A model generated the notes under the pieces. It was given only the letters and a program-made list of their open reading frames with translations, did no database searches and was not told where the DNA came from. Below, piece by piece: positions 27,460-35,481 of a DNA stretch of 64,000 nt. This DNA comes from Pseudoclavibacter terrae. Its GTDB lineage: Bacteria; Actinomycetota; Actinomycetes; Actinomycetales; Microbacteriaceae. The stretch's first letter is position 1, and every line of letters starts with the position of its first letter. Location: positions 1,126,515-1,190,514 of the forward strand of contig NZ_WBJX01000001.1 of NCBI RefSeq assembly GCF_008831075.1, given 5' to 3'. Both the position numbers and the translations under genes were made by a program.

Positions 27460-28290
27460 GTGACCGATGCCGTCATCCAGAAGCCGCGCAAGCGCGGACC
27501 CACCGTCCGCCTGACGGTCGTGCGAACCGAGCGCCTCAGCCGTTCGCTCGTCCGCGTCCATTTCTCCGGCGCCGACCTCGACGACTTCGATCTCGAGCAC
27601 GCCGACACCTACCTGAAGCTGCACTTCGGCGAAGGCGTCGGTGAGCTCGAGCTCCCCTTCGACCTGCAGGAGCTGCGGGCCACGCTCCCGATCGACCAGG
27701 TGCCGGTCCGCCGCACCTACACGGTCCGCGGCATCGACCGCGCGAGCGGAACCGTCTCGGTCGACTTCGTCGTGCACGGCGACGCCGGGGTGGCCGGGCC
27801 ATGGGCCAGAGACGCAGAGCCCGGCGACGTCATCGTCGCCAGCACTCCACACGGGGCGTACTCCCCGCTGCCCGACAGCGACTGGCATCTCATCTGCGGC
27901 GACGAATCCGCGCTCCCCGCCATCGCCCGCACGCTCGAGGCGATGCCCGCGGACGCCAAGGGCGCAGTGCTCCTCGAGGTCGCCGGCGACGAGGACCACA
28001 TCCCTCTTGGAGCGCCGACGGGCGTCGCCGTGACCTGGATCCACCGGGGCGAGCACGGCGGCTACGACCGCCAGCTGCTCGCGGCTGCGGTCGAGGAGCT
28101 CGATCTCCCGGACGGAAGAGTCCAGGTCTTCGCGCACGGCGAGCGCGAGCAGATGAAGCGGCTGCGGAAGAACTTCTCCGCGCGCGGCATCGATCGCTCG
28201 CAGCTCTCCCTCTCCGGCTACTGGGCGGCGGGACGGACCGAGGACGCCTTCCAGAGCGAGAAGCGCGAGCCGGTCGGCCAGATCTTCTAG
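27460..28290 (+). CDS. Siderophore-interacting protein (ferric-siderophore reductase, ViuB-like)
   Basis: A 276-residue flavin-dependent reductase that should release iron from imported siderophores in the cytosol. The FAD-binding motif VRRTYTVRGID is near residue 88 and the C-terminal part has the SIP domain (ADYLPDSDWHL-like segment at HLICGDESALPAIAR; FAHGEREQMKRLRK). The GTG at 27460 follows CAGGAG. An iron-box-like operator sits in the promoter, consistent with repression in iron-rich cells. No siderophore transporter genes are adjacent. The stop abuts the convergent SDR gene with no gap. Confidence 0.9.
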   Translation: MTDAVIQKPRKRGPTVRLTVVRTERLSRSLVRVHFSGADLDDFDLEHADTYLKLHFGEGVGELELPFDLQELRATLPIDQVPVRRTYTVRGIDRASGTVSVDFVVHGDAGVAGPWARDAEPGDVIVASTPHGAYSPLPDSDWHLICGDESALPAIARTLEAMPADAKGAVLLEVAGDEDHIPLGAPTGVAVTWIHRGEHGGYDRQLLAAAVEELDLPDGRVQVFAHGEREQMKRLRKNFSARGIDRSQLSLSGYWAAGRTEDAFQSEKREPVGQIF

Positions 28291-29808
28291 CTACCAGGAG
28301 CCTGGCTTGTAGTCCTTCAGGAATACGCCGAACAGGTCCTCGCCGGCCTCGCCCCGAACGATCGGGTCGTAGACGCGCGCGGCTCCGTCGACCAGGTCGA
28401 GCGGAGCGTGGAAGCCCTCTTCGGCGAGCCGGACCTTGGTGAAGTGCGGCCGCTCGTCCGTGATCCAGCCCGTGTCCACGGCGGTCATGAGGATGCGGTC
28501 GCTCTCGAACATCTCCCGCGCGCTTGTGCGCGTGAGCATGTTGAGTGCGGCCTTCGCCATGTTCGTGTGGGGATGACCTGGGCCCTTGTAGCCGCGACCG
28601 AAGACGCCCTCCATCGCGGAGACGTTGACGATGTAGGTGCGCCTGGCCGACGATGCCCTGAGCGCGCCGCGCAGCTTGCTGACCAGCAGGAACGGGGCGG
28701 TCATGTTGGCGAGCTGCACCTCGAGCATCTCGATGGGCTCGACCTGGTCGACGTGCTGGGTCCAGGAGTTGATGTGCAGCTCGTCCGGCACGAGTCCGCC
28801 GGCGTCGATCGCGGTGCCGGCCGCGAGGCGCTCGAGCGACGAGGAACCAGCGGCCATCGCGTCGGCGCTGAGCTCCTCGGCGGTGCGACCGGCGGCCGAC
28901 GAGAGGATCGGGTGCGCCGCAACCGACTCCGCGAGGGCGAGCGGATGCGCGTCGTTGGTGTGCCCGAACGTCACGAGTTCCGGGAGAGGGCCGTCCGGCA
29001 GCGGTGCCAGCTCAGCCTCCACGAGCGGCGCGTAGGCGCCAGGGGAGCGGCGCACGGTCTGTGCCGCGTTGTTGATGAGGATGTCGAGCGGCCCCGCGGC
29101 GGTGACCGAATCTGCGAGTCCCATGACCTGAGCGGGGTCGCGGAGATCGATGCCGACGATCTTCAGCCGGTCGATCCACTCGGCGGAATCGGGCAGCGCC
29201 GAGAAGCGGCGCACGGCGTCGCGCGGGAAGCGCGTCGTGATGGTCGTGTGCGCACCGTCGCGCAGGAGGCGCAGCGCGATGTACATGCCGATCTTGGCGC
29301 GACCGCCCGTGAGCAGCGCGCGCTTCCCCGTGAGGTCGGCTCGTGCATCCCGCTTCGAGTGGCTGAACGCCGCGCACTCGGGGCAGAGCTGGTGGTAGAA
29401 CGCATCGACGACCGTGTACGGCTGCTTGCAGATGTAGCAGGCGCGTGGCTTGAGGAGCTCGCCCGCGGTCGGGGTCGTCGTCGAGGTGGAGATCGGGATG
29501 CCGCGGGTCTCGTCGTCGATGCGATCGGGCGCGCCGGTCGCGGTCGCCGCGACGACAGCCTTGTCGGCGTCCGCGATGCGCTGCCGCTTCGCGGCACGTC
29601 CCACGCGCTTCACGTCCTTGAAGAACTGGGCTGTCGCTCGGCGCACGGTGATGAAGTCCGGGTCCTCGCGGTCGTACGCGGACAGCTGCTCGAGCACCCG
29701 CAGGGTCGTCGCGAGGTCGGCTTCGCCGATGCGCTCCGGTGCGCTGCTCGCGATGGTCGCATCGTCGGGCGTCGCCGTTGGCGTCTCGTCTGGGGTCTCT
29801 GAAGGCAC
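28291..29808 (-). CDS. Atypical SDR with N-terminal zinc ribbon
   Basis: A 505-residue protein. An N-terminal helical region (about residues 30-95) is followed by a zinc ribbon (C124-x2-C127 and C142-x2-C145) and an SDR domain from about residue 160 (TGGRAKIG cofactor motif, INNAAQT). The catalytic Ser is in NVSAMEGVFGRG, but the expected Tyr four residues before the Lys (HTNMAK) is Thr. The Ser-Lys spacing is also 5 longer than in classical SDRs. Activity may therefore be altered or lost. The GTG at 29808 is 5 nt after TACAAT, a leaderless start; the frame is open further upstream but enters the fmdA end region. Confidence 0.75.
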   Translation of the reverse strand: MPSETPDETPTATPDDATIASSAPERIGEADLATTLRVLEQLSAYDREDPDFITVRRATAQFFKDVKRVGRAAKRQRIADADKAVVAATATGAPDRIDDETRGIPISTSTTTPTAGELLKPRACYICKQPYTVVDAFYHQLCPECAAFSHSKRDARADLTGKRALLTGGRAKIGMYIALRLLRDGAHTTITTRFPRDAVRRFSALPDSAEWIDRLKIVGIDLRDPAQVMGLADSVTAAGPLDILINNAAQTVRRSPGAYAPLVEAELAPLPDGPLPELVTFGHTNDAHPLALAESVAAHPILSSAAGRTAEELSADAMAAGSSSLERLAAGTAIDAGGLVPDELHINSWTQHVDQVEPIEMLEVQLANMTAPFLLVSKLRGALRASSARRTYIVNVSAMEGVFGRGYKGPGHPHTNMAKAALNMLTRTSAREMFESDRILMTAVDTGWITDERPHFTKVRLAEEGFHAPLDLVDGAARVYDPIVRGEAGEDLFGVFLKDYKPGSW

Positions 29809-29813
29809 ACGAG

Positions 29814-29819
29814 ATTGTA
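29814..29819 (-). promoter_or_regulatory. -10 (TACAAT) for leaderless atypical SDR gene
   Basis: TACAAT on the minus strand is 5 nt before the GTG start at 29808. It is a near-perfect -10 with no ribosome site after it. This is one of the clearest leaderless promoters in the window. Confidence 0.55.
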
Positions 29820-29882
29820 GAGGCCAGCGGGCAGGCGCGCCACACGCGCCCACCCGCGGCCCCAGGTGATGCAGGAGATCTC

Positions 29883-31136
29883 TCAGGAGGCGACGGCCCT
29901 CGGCGCCCCCATGCCCGGGTCGATCTGGTGCGGCCCGCTTGCGGAGGGGCGAACGTCGAAGTCGAAGATCGCGGTCGGCAGGTACACCGTGGAACAGGAG
30001 TTGGGAATGTCGACGACGCCGGACAACCGGCCCTCGATGGGTGCCGAGCCGAGCAGCAGGTAGGCCTGCTCGGGGCCGTAGCCGAACTTCGTGAGGTAGT
30101 CGATGGCGTGCAGGCAGGCGCGCTGGTAGGAGAGGTGGGAGTCGAGGTAGCGCTGCTCGCCGTCGAGCGTCACGGACGTGCCGCTGAACGCGATCCACTC
30201 GCTGTAGTTGGGCTCGACGTTGCCTGGCATGAAGATCGCGTTCTCGGAGACGCCGTAGGTGTCCATGCCGTCCTTGATGACATCGACCCGCACATCCATG
30301 AACCCGCCCATCTCGATGGCTCCGCAGAAGGTGATCTCACCGTCGCCCTGTGAGAAGTGCAGGTCGCCCATCGAGAGGTTCGCTCCGTCCACGAAGACGG
30401 GGTAGAAGATGCGGGTGCCCTTCGAGAGGTTCTTGATGTCCTGGTTGCCGCCGTTCTCGCGCGGGGGAGCGGTCCTGGCGGCCTCACCGGCGACGCGGTC
30501 GAACTCCGAGTCGGGGAGCGAGCCAAGCACCGCGAACTGCGGCTCGGGAGGCAGCGCGAGCGGCGGCACACGGTTCGGGTCGGTCGCGATGAGCTTCCCT
30601 TCCCGGGCGTTCCAGGTCGCGAGCAGCTCCGCCGACGGAGCCGTGCCCATCAGCCCTGGGTGGATGAGCCCGGTGAAGGAGACTCCAGGCACGTGGCGAG
30701 AAGTTGCGGTCTGTCCGCTGAAATCCCAGATCGCCTTGTACGCGTCCGGGAACTGATCGGTGAGGAAGCCGCCGCCGTTCTGCTTCGCGAAGATCCCGGT
30801 GTACCCCCAGCCCTGGCCCGCGAGTGGGCCCTTCTCCTGCGGGATGGGACCGACGTCGAGGATGTCGACGATGAGCAGGTCGCCCGGTTTCGCCCCCTCG
30901 ACGCGGAACGGACCACTGAGCTTGTGCACCGTGAGCAGCGGTGCGTTCAGGATGTCCTCGGCCGAGTCGTCGTTGACGATCGCGCCGTCGAACCACTCCC
31001 GGCAGTCGACGCGGAACTCGTCTCCGGGTTTCACCGTGGCGACCGGCGGGATCTCCGGGTGCCACCGGTTGTGGCCGATCTTCTCCTGGTCCTCGAACTT
31101 CTTCGACGAGTCGAGGGGAAACAGCACGTCTGGCAT
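29883..31136 (-). CDS. fmdA: Formamidase (acetamidase/formamidase family)
   Basis: A 417-residue cytosolic hydrolase that converts formamide to formate and ammonia. Family segments are NRWHPEIPPVATVKPGDEFRV-like residues near 23-43, GPIPQEKGPLAGQGWGYTG, VPGVSFTGLIHPG and MGDLHFSQGDGEITFCGA. Its length matches the bacterial formamidases of about 410 residues. It lies 78 nt downstream of fmdB on the same strand, the usual fmdB-fmdA pairing. A role in nitrogen scavenging is likely; no nitrogen-control site could be recognised. Confidence 0.92.
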   Translation of the reverse strand: MPDVLFPLDSSKKFEDQEKIGHNRWHPEIPPVATVKPGDEFRVDCREWFDGAIVNDDSAEDILNAPLLTVHKLSGPFRVEGAKPGDLLIVDILDVGPIPQEKGPLAGQGWGYTGIFAKQNGGGFLTDQFPDAYKAIWDFSGQTATSRHVPGVSFTGLIHPGLMGTAPSAELLATWNAREGKLIATDPNRVPPLALPPEPQFAVLGSLPDSEFDRVAGEAARTAPPRENGGNQDIKNLSKGTRIFYPVFVDGANLSMGDLHFSQGDGEITFCGAIEMGGFMDVRVDVIKDGMDTYGVSENAIFMPGNVEPNYSEWIAFSGTSVTLDGEQRYLDSHLSYQRACLHAIDYLTKFGYGPEQAYLLLGSAPIEGRLSGVVDIPNSCSTVYLPTAIFDFDVRPSASGPHQIDPGMGAPRAVAS

Positions 31137-31214
31137 GGGGCGGTCCTTTCATCGGTGACCGCAGCCGTCCCCTGGGTGGCGGCAGCCGAGGTCGTTGGTG
31201 CGGGCCCCACGACG

Positions 31215-31502
31215 TCAGCGTCGAGGCAGCTTCGCGTGGAGCGGGTGGCGGGTCACACCGGTGCCGGGTCGACGAGGCGACCCGGGGAGCGCGCTGACGA
31301 CCTGTGGTTCGTGCGCGGACTTCGCGGCGGCGTCCATGAGGCCGTAGGCGGGGGAACCGGTGGCAGAGAGGTGGGGCGCTGAGGGGCGGCGTCTGGCCGA
31401 GCTTCCGCATTCAGGGCACGGGGATTCGTCAGGGACGGAGCTCATGGCATGCACCTCGTCGAAGCGGTGCGACCGGTCGCACCGGTACGTGTAGGTGGGC
31501 AT
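31215..31502 (-). CDS. fmdB: FmdB-family zinc ribbon protein
   Basis: A 95-residue protein with the FmdB zinc ribbon at its N-terminus (MPTYTYRCDRSHRFDEVH, then CPECG near residue 30). It was named for its presumed role as a regulator of amidase genes in Methylophilus. Here it precedes fmdA, which supports that role. The C-terminal half is Arg/Pro/Ser-rich and probably disordered. The second Cys pair is complete but the first offers one Cys and nearby His, so zinc binding may be three-Cys plus His. The ATG has a strong GGGGAGG. Confidence 0.85.
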   Translation of the reverse strand: MPTYTYRCDRSHRFDEVHAMSSVPDESPCPECGSSARRRPSAPHLSATGSPAYGLMDAAAKSAHEPQVVSALPGSPRRPGTGVTRHPLHAKLPRR

Positions 31503-31585
31503 CGTTGCCTCCCCTCGTCGAGGTACTGCTGACCGTAGCGCCGCCTCTTGGCGGCTGTCAACGGTGCCGTGTCGACGACCTCTCG
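31503..31585. other. Gap between fmdB and the VOC remnant
   Basis: This 83-nt segment and the next about 260 nt to the tRNA hold no intact gene. It contains the fmdB ribosome site (CCCCTC on the plus strand at about 31512) and presumably the fmdB promoter; no clear -10 was found. Confidence 0.4.
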
Positions 31586-31762
31586 ATGGTGGCAGCTCGC
31601 ATTCACAGTGCTTTCTCGCCCGCGACTGCGGCCTGGTACGCGGAGGTGCTCGGATCGCATCCGTACTTCCGACGACCGGAGGAAGGAGTCCCGCAGTACG
31701 TCGATCCGTTCGGCAACGTTCTGGGCCTCATGCACGGCCCGCACTGGTCCGGGCGTCACTGA
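31586..31762 (+). pseudogene. Remnant of a VOC/glyoxalase-family gene
   Basis: A 58-codon frame reads FSPATAAWYAEVLGSHPYF and then jumps to VPQYVDPFGNVLGLMHGPHW. The first part matches the N-terminal and the second the C-terminal motifs of small VOC-fold (glyoxalase/bleomycin-resistance) proteins, which are about 120 residues long. The central about 60 residues are missing, so this is an internally deleted relic. There is no good ribosome site. It lies in the only stretch over 300 nt without an intact gene. Confidence 0.6.
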
Positions 31763-31790
31763 AGCCGAGGCACGGGACTGAACAGACGCG

Positions 31791-31827
31791 GAACGGCCCG
31801 GCTCTGCGATGCAGAACCGGGCCGTTC
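31791..31827. terminator. Strong hairpin between VOC remnant and tRNA-Arg
   Basis: A 16-bp stem with one mismatch (arms 31791-31806 and 31812-31827, loop CGATG). It is 25 nt past the 3' end of the tRNA on the minus strand and after the VOC relic on the plus strand, so it can serve both. A second small stem TCTCG/CGAGA (31834-31849) lies next to the tRNA end. Confidence 0.65.
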
Positions 31828-31851
31828 GTGATGTCTCGCGACATCGAGATG

Positions 31852-31924
31852 TGCCCCCGACAGGAGTCGAACCTGCGACCTACGGTACCGGAAACCGGCG
31901 CTCTATCCACTGAGCTACGGAGGC
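31852..31924 (-). tRNA. tRNA-Arg (anticodon CCG)
   Basis: A 73-nt cloverleaf can be drawn. The acceptor stem is GCCTCCG/CGGGGGC (7 bp with one G-U), the D-arm GCTC-AGTGGATA-GAGC, and the anticodon loop TTCCGGT gives anticodon CCG. The T-arm is GCAGG-TTCGACT-CCTGT. The discriminator is A and the CCA end is not encoded. The top anticodon-stem pair (27-43) is a C-U mismatch. It decodes CGG, a frequent codon in GC-rich genomes. It is about 1 kb from argS, the enzyme that charges it. Confidence 0.95.
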
Positions 31925-32037
31925 GAACGCGACGCCGAAGATGGCAACGCGGAGCCAATACTAACAGGGAGCGAGACGCCCCAGATGCCACCCTGCGAGG
32001 CCGCACACACTTGTGCCCGAAGGCTACGCGGGCGTGA

Positions 32038-32043
32038 CACAAT
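32038..32043 (+). promoter_or_regulatory. Candidate -10 (CACAAT) for transglutaminase-like gene
   Basis: CACAAT lies 6 nt before the GTG at 32050. The spacing fits a leaderless transcript beginning at this GTG rather than at the ATG that follows it. Confidence 0.4.
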
Positions 32044-32049
32044 CCGCTG

Positions 32050-32844
32050 GTGATGCGAAAGATCGAATCTGCCATTGACCTCGAACTCGACGGGGAAGCC
32101 GACCTCGTGTTCTCGATCGCGGCCCACACGCTGGCGAACCTCGAGAGCGAGTCGTTCACGATCACCGGCGACGGGCAACCGCTCGACGTCATCGAATCCG
32201 TCGACCGCTCCGAGTGCAGGCTGCACCGCGTGACGACCTCCGCGAAGCACATCGAGATGCGGTACAGCGCGACCGTGCTCGACCGGGCGCAGCCGAACGA
32301 GCCGGAAGAGCTGGATCTCATCCAGTTCCGTCGCCCGTCCCGCTACGCCGAATCCGACCTGCTCGGACCGACGGCACGGTCCATGTTCCGCGGCAAGCAG
32401 GGCTTCGAGCTCGTGGATGCAGTCGTCGACTGGGTCTCGAGGAACATCAGCTACGTGCCCGGCTCCAGCGCGCCGACCGACGGTGCGCGAGACACGTTCC
32501 TGAAGCGCCAGGGAGTCTGCCGTGACTTCGCGCACCTGACGATCGCGTTCCTGCGCGCCAACGACCTGCCGGCGCGGCTCGTGTCCGTCTACGCTCCCGG
32601 CCTGGTGCCCATGGACTTCCACGCCGTCGTCGAGGTGCTCGTCGACGGAGCCTGGTACGTCGTGGATGCCACCCACCTGGCGCCGCGCCGCCTCATGCAG
32701 CGCATCGCGAGCGGACGGGATGCCGCCGACACCGCGTTCCTGAGCAACACGATCGCGAACCTGCGCCTCTCGAAGCTCCACGTCAACGCGACCTCGAGCG
32801 AGGTCATCTTGGAAGACTGGACCGAGCGGGTCCAACTGGGCTGA
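32050..32844 (+). CDS. Transglutaminase-like cysteine protease-fold protein
   Basis: A 264-residue soluble protein with a transglutaminase-like core. The triad is visible: Cys in QGVCRDFAHL (near residue 157), His in PMDFHAVVEV (near 191) and Asp in VVDATHLAP (near 207). An N-terminal beta-rich region of about 90 residues precedes it, as in bacterial members of the family. No signal peptide is present, so it acts in the cytosol, perhaps as a peptidase. The start is GTG-ATG in tandem; the GTG is favoured by promoter spacing. The gene stands alone between the tRNA and argS. Confidence 0.85.
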   Translation: MMRKIESAIDLELDGEADLVFSIAAHTLANLESESFTITGDGQPLDVIESVDRSECRLHRVTTSAKHIEMRYSATVLDRAQPNEPEELDLIQFRRPSRYAESDLLGPTARSMFRGKQGFELVDAVVDWVSRNISYVPGSSAPTDGARDTFLKRQGVCRDFAHLTIAFLRANDLPARLVSVYAPGLVPMDFHAVVEVLVDGAWYVVDATHLAPRRLMQRIASGRDAADTAFLSNTIANLRLSKLHVNATSSEVILEDWTERVQLG

Positions 32845-32848
32845 CGCG

Positions 32849-32864
32849 GGCGCGCTCGCGCGCC
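32849..32864 (+). terminator. GC-rich hairpin after the transglutaminase-like gene
   Basis: GGCGCG-CTCG-CGCGCC is a perfect 6-bp stem with a 4-nt loop, 5 nt after the stop codon. It has no T-run, so termination is uncertain. Confidence 0.35.
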
Positions 32865-32886
32865 GACGGGGCGGCCCGCGCGGCTC

Positions 32887-32892
32887 TAGGAT
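32887..32892 (+). promoter_or_regulatory. Candidate -10 (TAGGAT) for argS
   Basis: TAGGAT ends 9 nt before the argS ATG at 32902. A GGTGG is present between but is only 3 nt from the ATG. A leaderless or very short leader is likely. Confidence 0.4.
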
Positions 32893-32901
32893 GGGTGGTC
32901 T

Positions 32902-34566
32902 ATGACTTCTCCAGCTCTCGTCACGGCCCTCACCACCGCTGTCAACGCCGCGCTCGCACCCCTCGAGGGTGGGGCGGGCATCACCGTCCCCGAGACGGAC
33001 ATCGTGCTCGAGCGTCCGCGGAACCGCGACCACGGTGACTGGGCCTCGAACGTCGCGATGCGCCTCGCGAAGCGTGTCGGGACGAACCCGCGTGAGCTGG
33101 CCGCGAGCATCGTCGAGCAGCTTGTCCTCGATGCGCAGGTGGCGAGCGCCGAGGTCGCTGGCCCCGGCTTCATCAACATCACGCTCGACACGGCCACGGC
33201 TGGTTCGCTCGCGAAGCTCATCGTCGACGCCGGTCCGGCGTACGGCGACGGCGACTCCCTTGCCGGTGTCAAGATCAACCTGGAGTTCGTGTCGGCCAAC
33301 CCGACCGGCCCCATCCACATGGGCGGCGTCCGCTGGGCTGCGGTCGGCGACTCCCTGGCGCGCGTGCTCATCGCTGCCGGCGCTGATGTGACGCGCGAGT
33401 ACTACTTCAACGACCACGGCGCGCAGATCGACCGCTTCGCCCGCTCGCTGCTCGCTGCGTACCTCGGCGAGGACACGCCGGAGGACGGCTACGGCGGCGC
33501 GTACATCTCCGACATCGCGGGACAGGTGGCGGCCGCCTACGGCGACGGGCTCGCCGAGCTCGACCGCGACGCGCAGCAGGAAGTCTTCCGTTCGAAGGGC
33601 GTCGAGCAGATGTTCGGCGAGATCAAGCAGAAGCTCCACGACTTCGGTGTCGACTTCGACGTCTTCTTCCATGAGGACTCGGTGCACGAGTCCGGTGCCG
33701 TGGGACGCGCCATCGAGCGTCTGCGCCAGCAGGGCCAGATCTTCGAGCAGGACGGCGCGCAGTGGCTGCGCACGACGGAGTACGGCGACGACAAGGACCG
33801 CGTCGTCGTGCGCTCGAACGGCAGCCCGACCTACATGGCCGGTGACATCGGCTACTACCTCGACAAGCGCGAGCGGGGCTTCGATCAGTGCATCATCATG
33901 CTCGGTGCCGACCACCACGGGTACGTCGCCCGCATGATGGCGATGGTCGCGGCGTTCGGCGACCAGCCAGGCGTCAACCTGCAGATCCTCATCGGACAGA
34001 TGGTGAACCTCGTGAAGGACGGCGAGCCCGTGCGCATGTCGAAGCGCGCAGGCACGATCGTCACGCTCGACGACCTCGTCGATGCCGTGGGGGTGGATGC
34101 GGGCCGGTACGCGCTCGTGCGTTCATCCGCCAACTCGACCCTCGACATCGACCTCGATGTGCTCGCGCAGCGCACGAACGACAACCCCGTCTACTACGTG
34201 CAGTACGCGCATGCTCGCACGTGCGCCGTCGGGCGCAACGCGGCGGAGTCCGGTGTCGACCGCTCGGTCTTCGAGCCGTCCCTCCTCGACCACGAGTCCG
34301 AGTCCGCGCTGCTCGGCGCGCTCCAGGACTTCCCGCGCGTCGTGGCAGCAGCCGCCGAGCTGCGTGAGCCGCACCGCGTCGCACGATACGCGGAGGAGCT
34401 CGCGGGGCTGTACCACCGTTGGTACGACAACTGTCGCGTCATCCCGCGCGGCGACGACGAGATCACCGACCTGCACCGCACGCGCCTCTGGCTGAACGAC
34501 GCCACGAGCACGGTCCTGCGCTCTGCCCTCACGATGCTCGGGGTCTCCGCGCCAGAGCGGATGTGA
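32902..34566 (+). CDS. argS: Arginyl-tRNA synthetase
   Basis: A 554-residue class I aminoacyl-tRNA synthetase. It has an N-terminal Add1 domain ([20 protein letters not shown]), the HIGH-like site in [20 protein letters not shown] near residue 135, and [28 protein letters not shown] near residue 380 acts as the KMSKS equivalent, and the C-terminal DALR anticodon-binding domain ends [17 protein letters not shown]. All family features are intact. It is the first gene of the run to lysA-hom-thrB; an argS-lysA link is widely conserved in actinobacteria. The small gap (7 nt) to the DUF2993 gene suggests co-transcription. Confidence 0.97.
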   Translation: MTSPALVTALTTAVNAALAPLEGGAGITVPETDIVLERPRNRDHGDWASNVAMRLAKRVGTNPRELAASIVEQLVLDAQVASAEVAGPGFINITLDTATAGSLAKLIVDAGPAYGDGDSLAGVKINLEFVSANPTGPIHMGGVRWAAVGDSLARVLIAAGADVTREYYFNDHGAQIDRFARSLLAAYLGEDTPEDGYGGAYISDIAGQVAAAYGDGLAELDRDAQQEVFRSKGVEQMFGEIKQKLHDFGVDFDVFFHEDSVHESGAVGRAIERLRQQGQIFEQDGAQWLRTTEYGDDKDRVVVRSNGSPTYMAGDIGYYLDKRERGFDQCIIMLGADHHGYVARMMAMVAAFGDQPGVNLQILIGQMVNLVKDGEPVRMSKRAGTIVTLDDLVDAVGVDAGRYALVRSSANSTLDIDLDVLAQRTNDNPVYYVQYAHARTCAVGRNAAESGVDRSVFEPSLLDHESESALLGALQDFPRVVAAAAELREPHRVARYAEELAGLYHRWYDNCRVIPRGDDEITDLHRTRLWLNDATSTVLRSALTMLGVSAPERM

Positions 34567-34573
34567 GTTCCGC

Positions 34574-35377
34574 GTGACGCCGGCCATCTCCGCTGAGCCG
34601 CCGCTCGGCCCCGGACAGGTTCCGCGGCCGCAGCGGAGGCGGAGGATGCGCCGCTGGGTGAAGGCCGGGGTGTGGGCGCTCGGCGCCCTGCTGCTCCTGG
34701 TCGGGCTCGATGTCGGCGTGCGCCTCGTCGCGCAGGACCGGATCGCGCAGCATGTGCAGGACTCGCTTCCTCCTGGGGTCGACGGTGACGTCGAAGCCCG
34801 CGTGCACGGCTTCTCGACGCTCTGGCAGCTCGCCTCCGGTCGAGCGAGTCACGTCACGGTGTCGGCCGGTGAGCTGACGGCGTTCGGACTGAACCTGGCG
34901 GCGAGCGTCGACGCGTACGGCGTCCACATCTTCGACGGCATGCGGACGGAGATGCTCACGGGCACCCTCGACGTTCCCGAGGCGACGCTCGAAGGGGTTG
35001 CGGCCCTGCCGGGAACGGACGCATCGCTCACGCTCGGCGACGACGAGCTGTCGTACGCATCCACGGTGTCCTTCCTGGGGCTCAGCGGCATGCTCACGGT
35101 CGACGCCGAGCTGCGGCTCGTCGACGGCGAGGTGATCATCGACCCGACGAACGTCGAGGTCTCCGGCAGCGCGTTCGGGCAGGCGCTCACGCAGGCGCTG
35201 CCCGACATCGACGAGTTCGCCGTGCCGATCTGCACGGCCGACTACCTCCCTGCCGGCCTGCACGTGTCCGAACTGCGTATCGCCGAGGGAATGCTCACCG
35301 TCGGCGTCGAGGCCAGAAACATCGCGCTTACGGCCGAGATCCCGGATTCCGGGGAGTTCTCCACCTGTCGCGACTAG
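34574..35377 (+). CDS. DUF2993 (LmeA-like) membrane-anchored protein
   Basis: A 267-residue protein with a basic N-terminus (RPQRRRRMRRWVK), one transmembrane anchor (about residues 33-53) and an extracytoplasmic DUF2993 domain. DUF2993 proteins are lipid-binding beta-rich folds; the mycobacterial LmeA helps lipomannan elongation. Family-like segments are VEARVHGFSTLWQLASGRASHVTVSA-type residues after the anchor and a final C in GEFSTCRD. The start is GTG at 34574. It is followed by a second DUF2993 gene, so this is a duplicated pair between argS and lysA. Confidence 0.78.
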   Translation: MTPAISAEPPLGPGQVPRPQRRRRMRRWVKAGVWALGALLLLVGLDVGVRLVAQDRIAQHVQDSLPPGVDGDVEARVHGFSTLWQLASGRASHVTVSAGELTAFGLNLAASVDAYGVHIFDGMRTEMLTGTLDVPEATLEGVAALPGTDASLTLGDDELSYASTVSFLGLSGMLTVDAELRLVDGEVIIDPTNVEVSGSAFGQALTQALPDIDEFAVPICTADYLPAGLHVSELRIAEGMLTVGVEARNIALTAEIPDSGEFSTCRD

Positions 35378-35481
35378 TTTCGAGCTGAGACGATGGGGTC
35401 CGTGCCGACGAGGCCACCTGGGCTCGACGGCTCGCCCCCAGCGCGTCGCCGGCCCAGCCGCCGAGGAACTGGAGAACTGTG

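Noticed and set aside
28291-30198. Longer form of the atypical SDR reaching into fmdA
   Set aside because: Added residues are the shadow of fmdA; a strong -10 directly precedes the GTG at 29808.
31852-31924. tRNA-Arg as an integration site of a mobile element
   Set aside because: No integrase, no repeat of the tRNA 3' end and no foreign genes are seen nearby.
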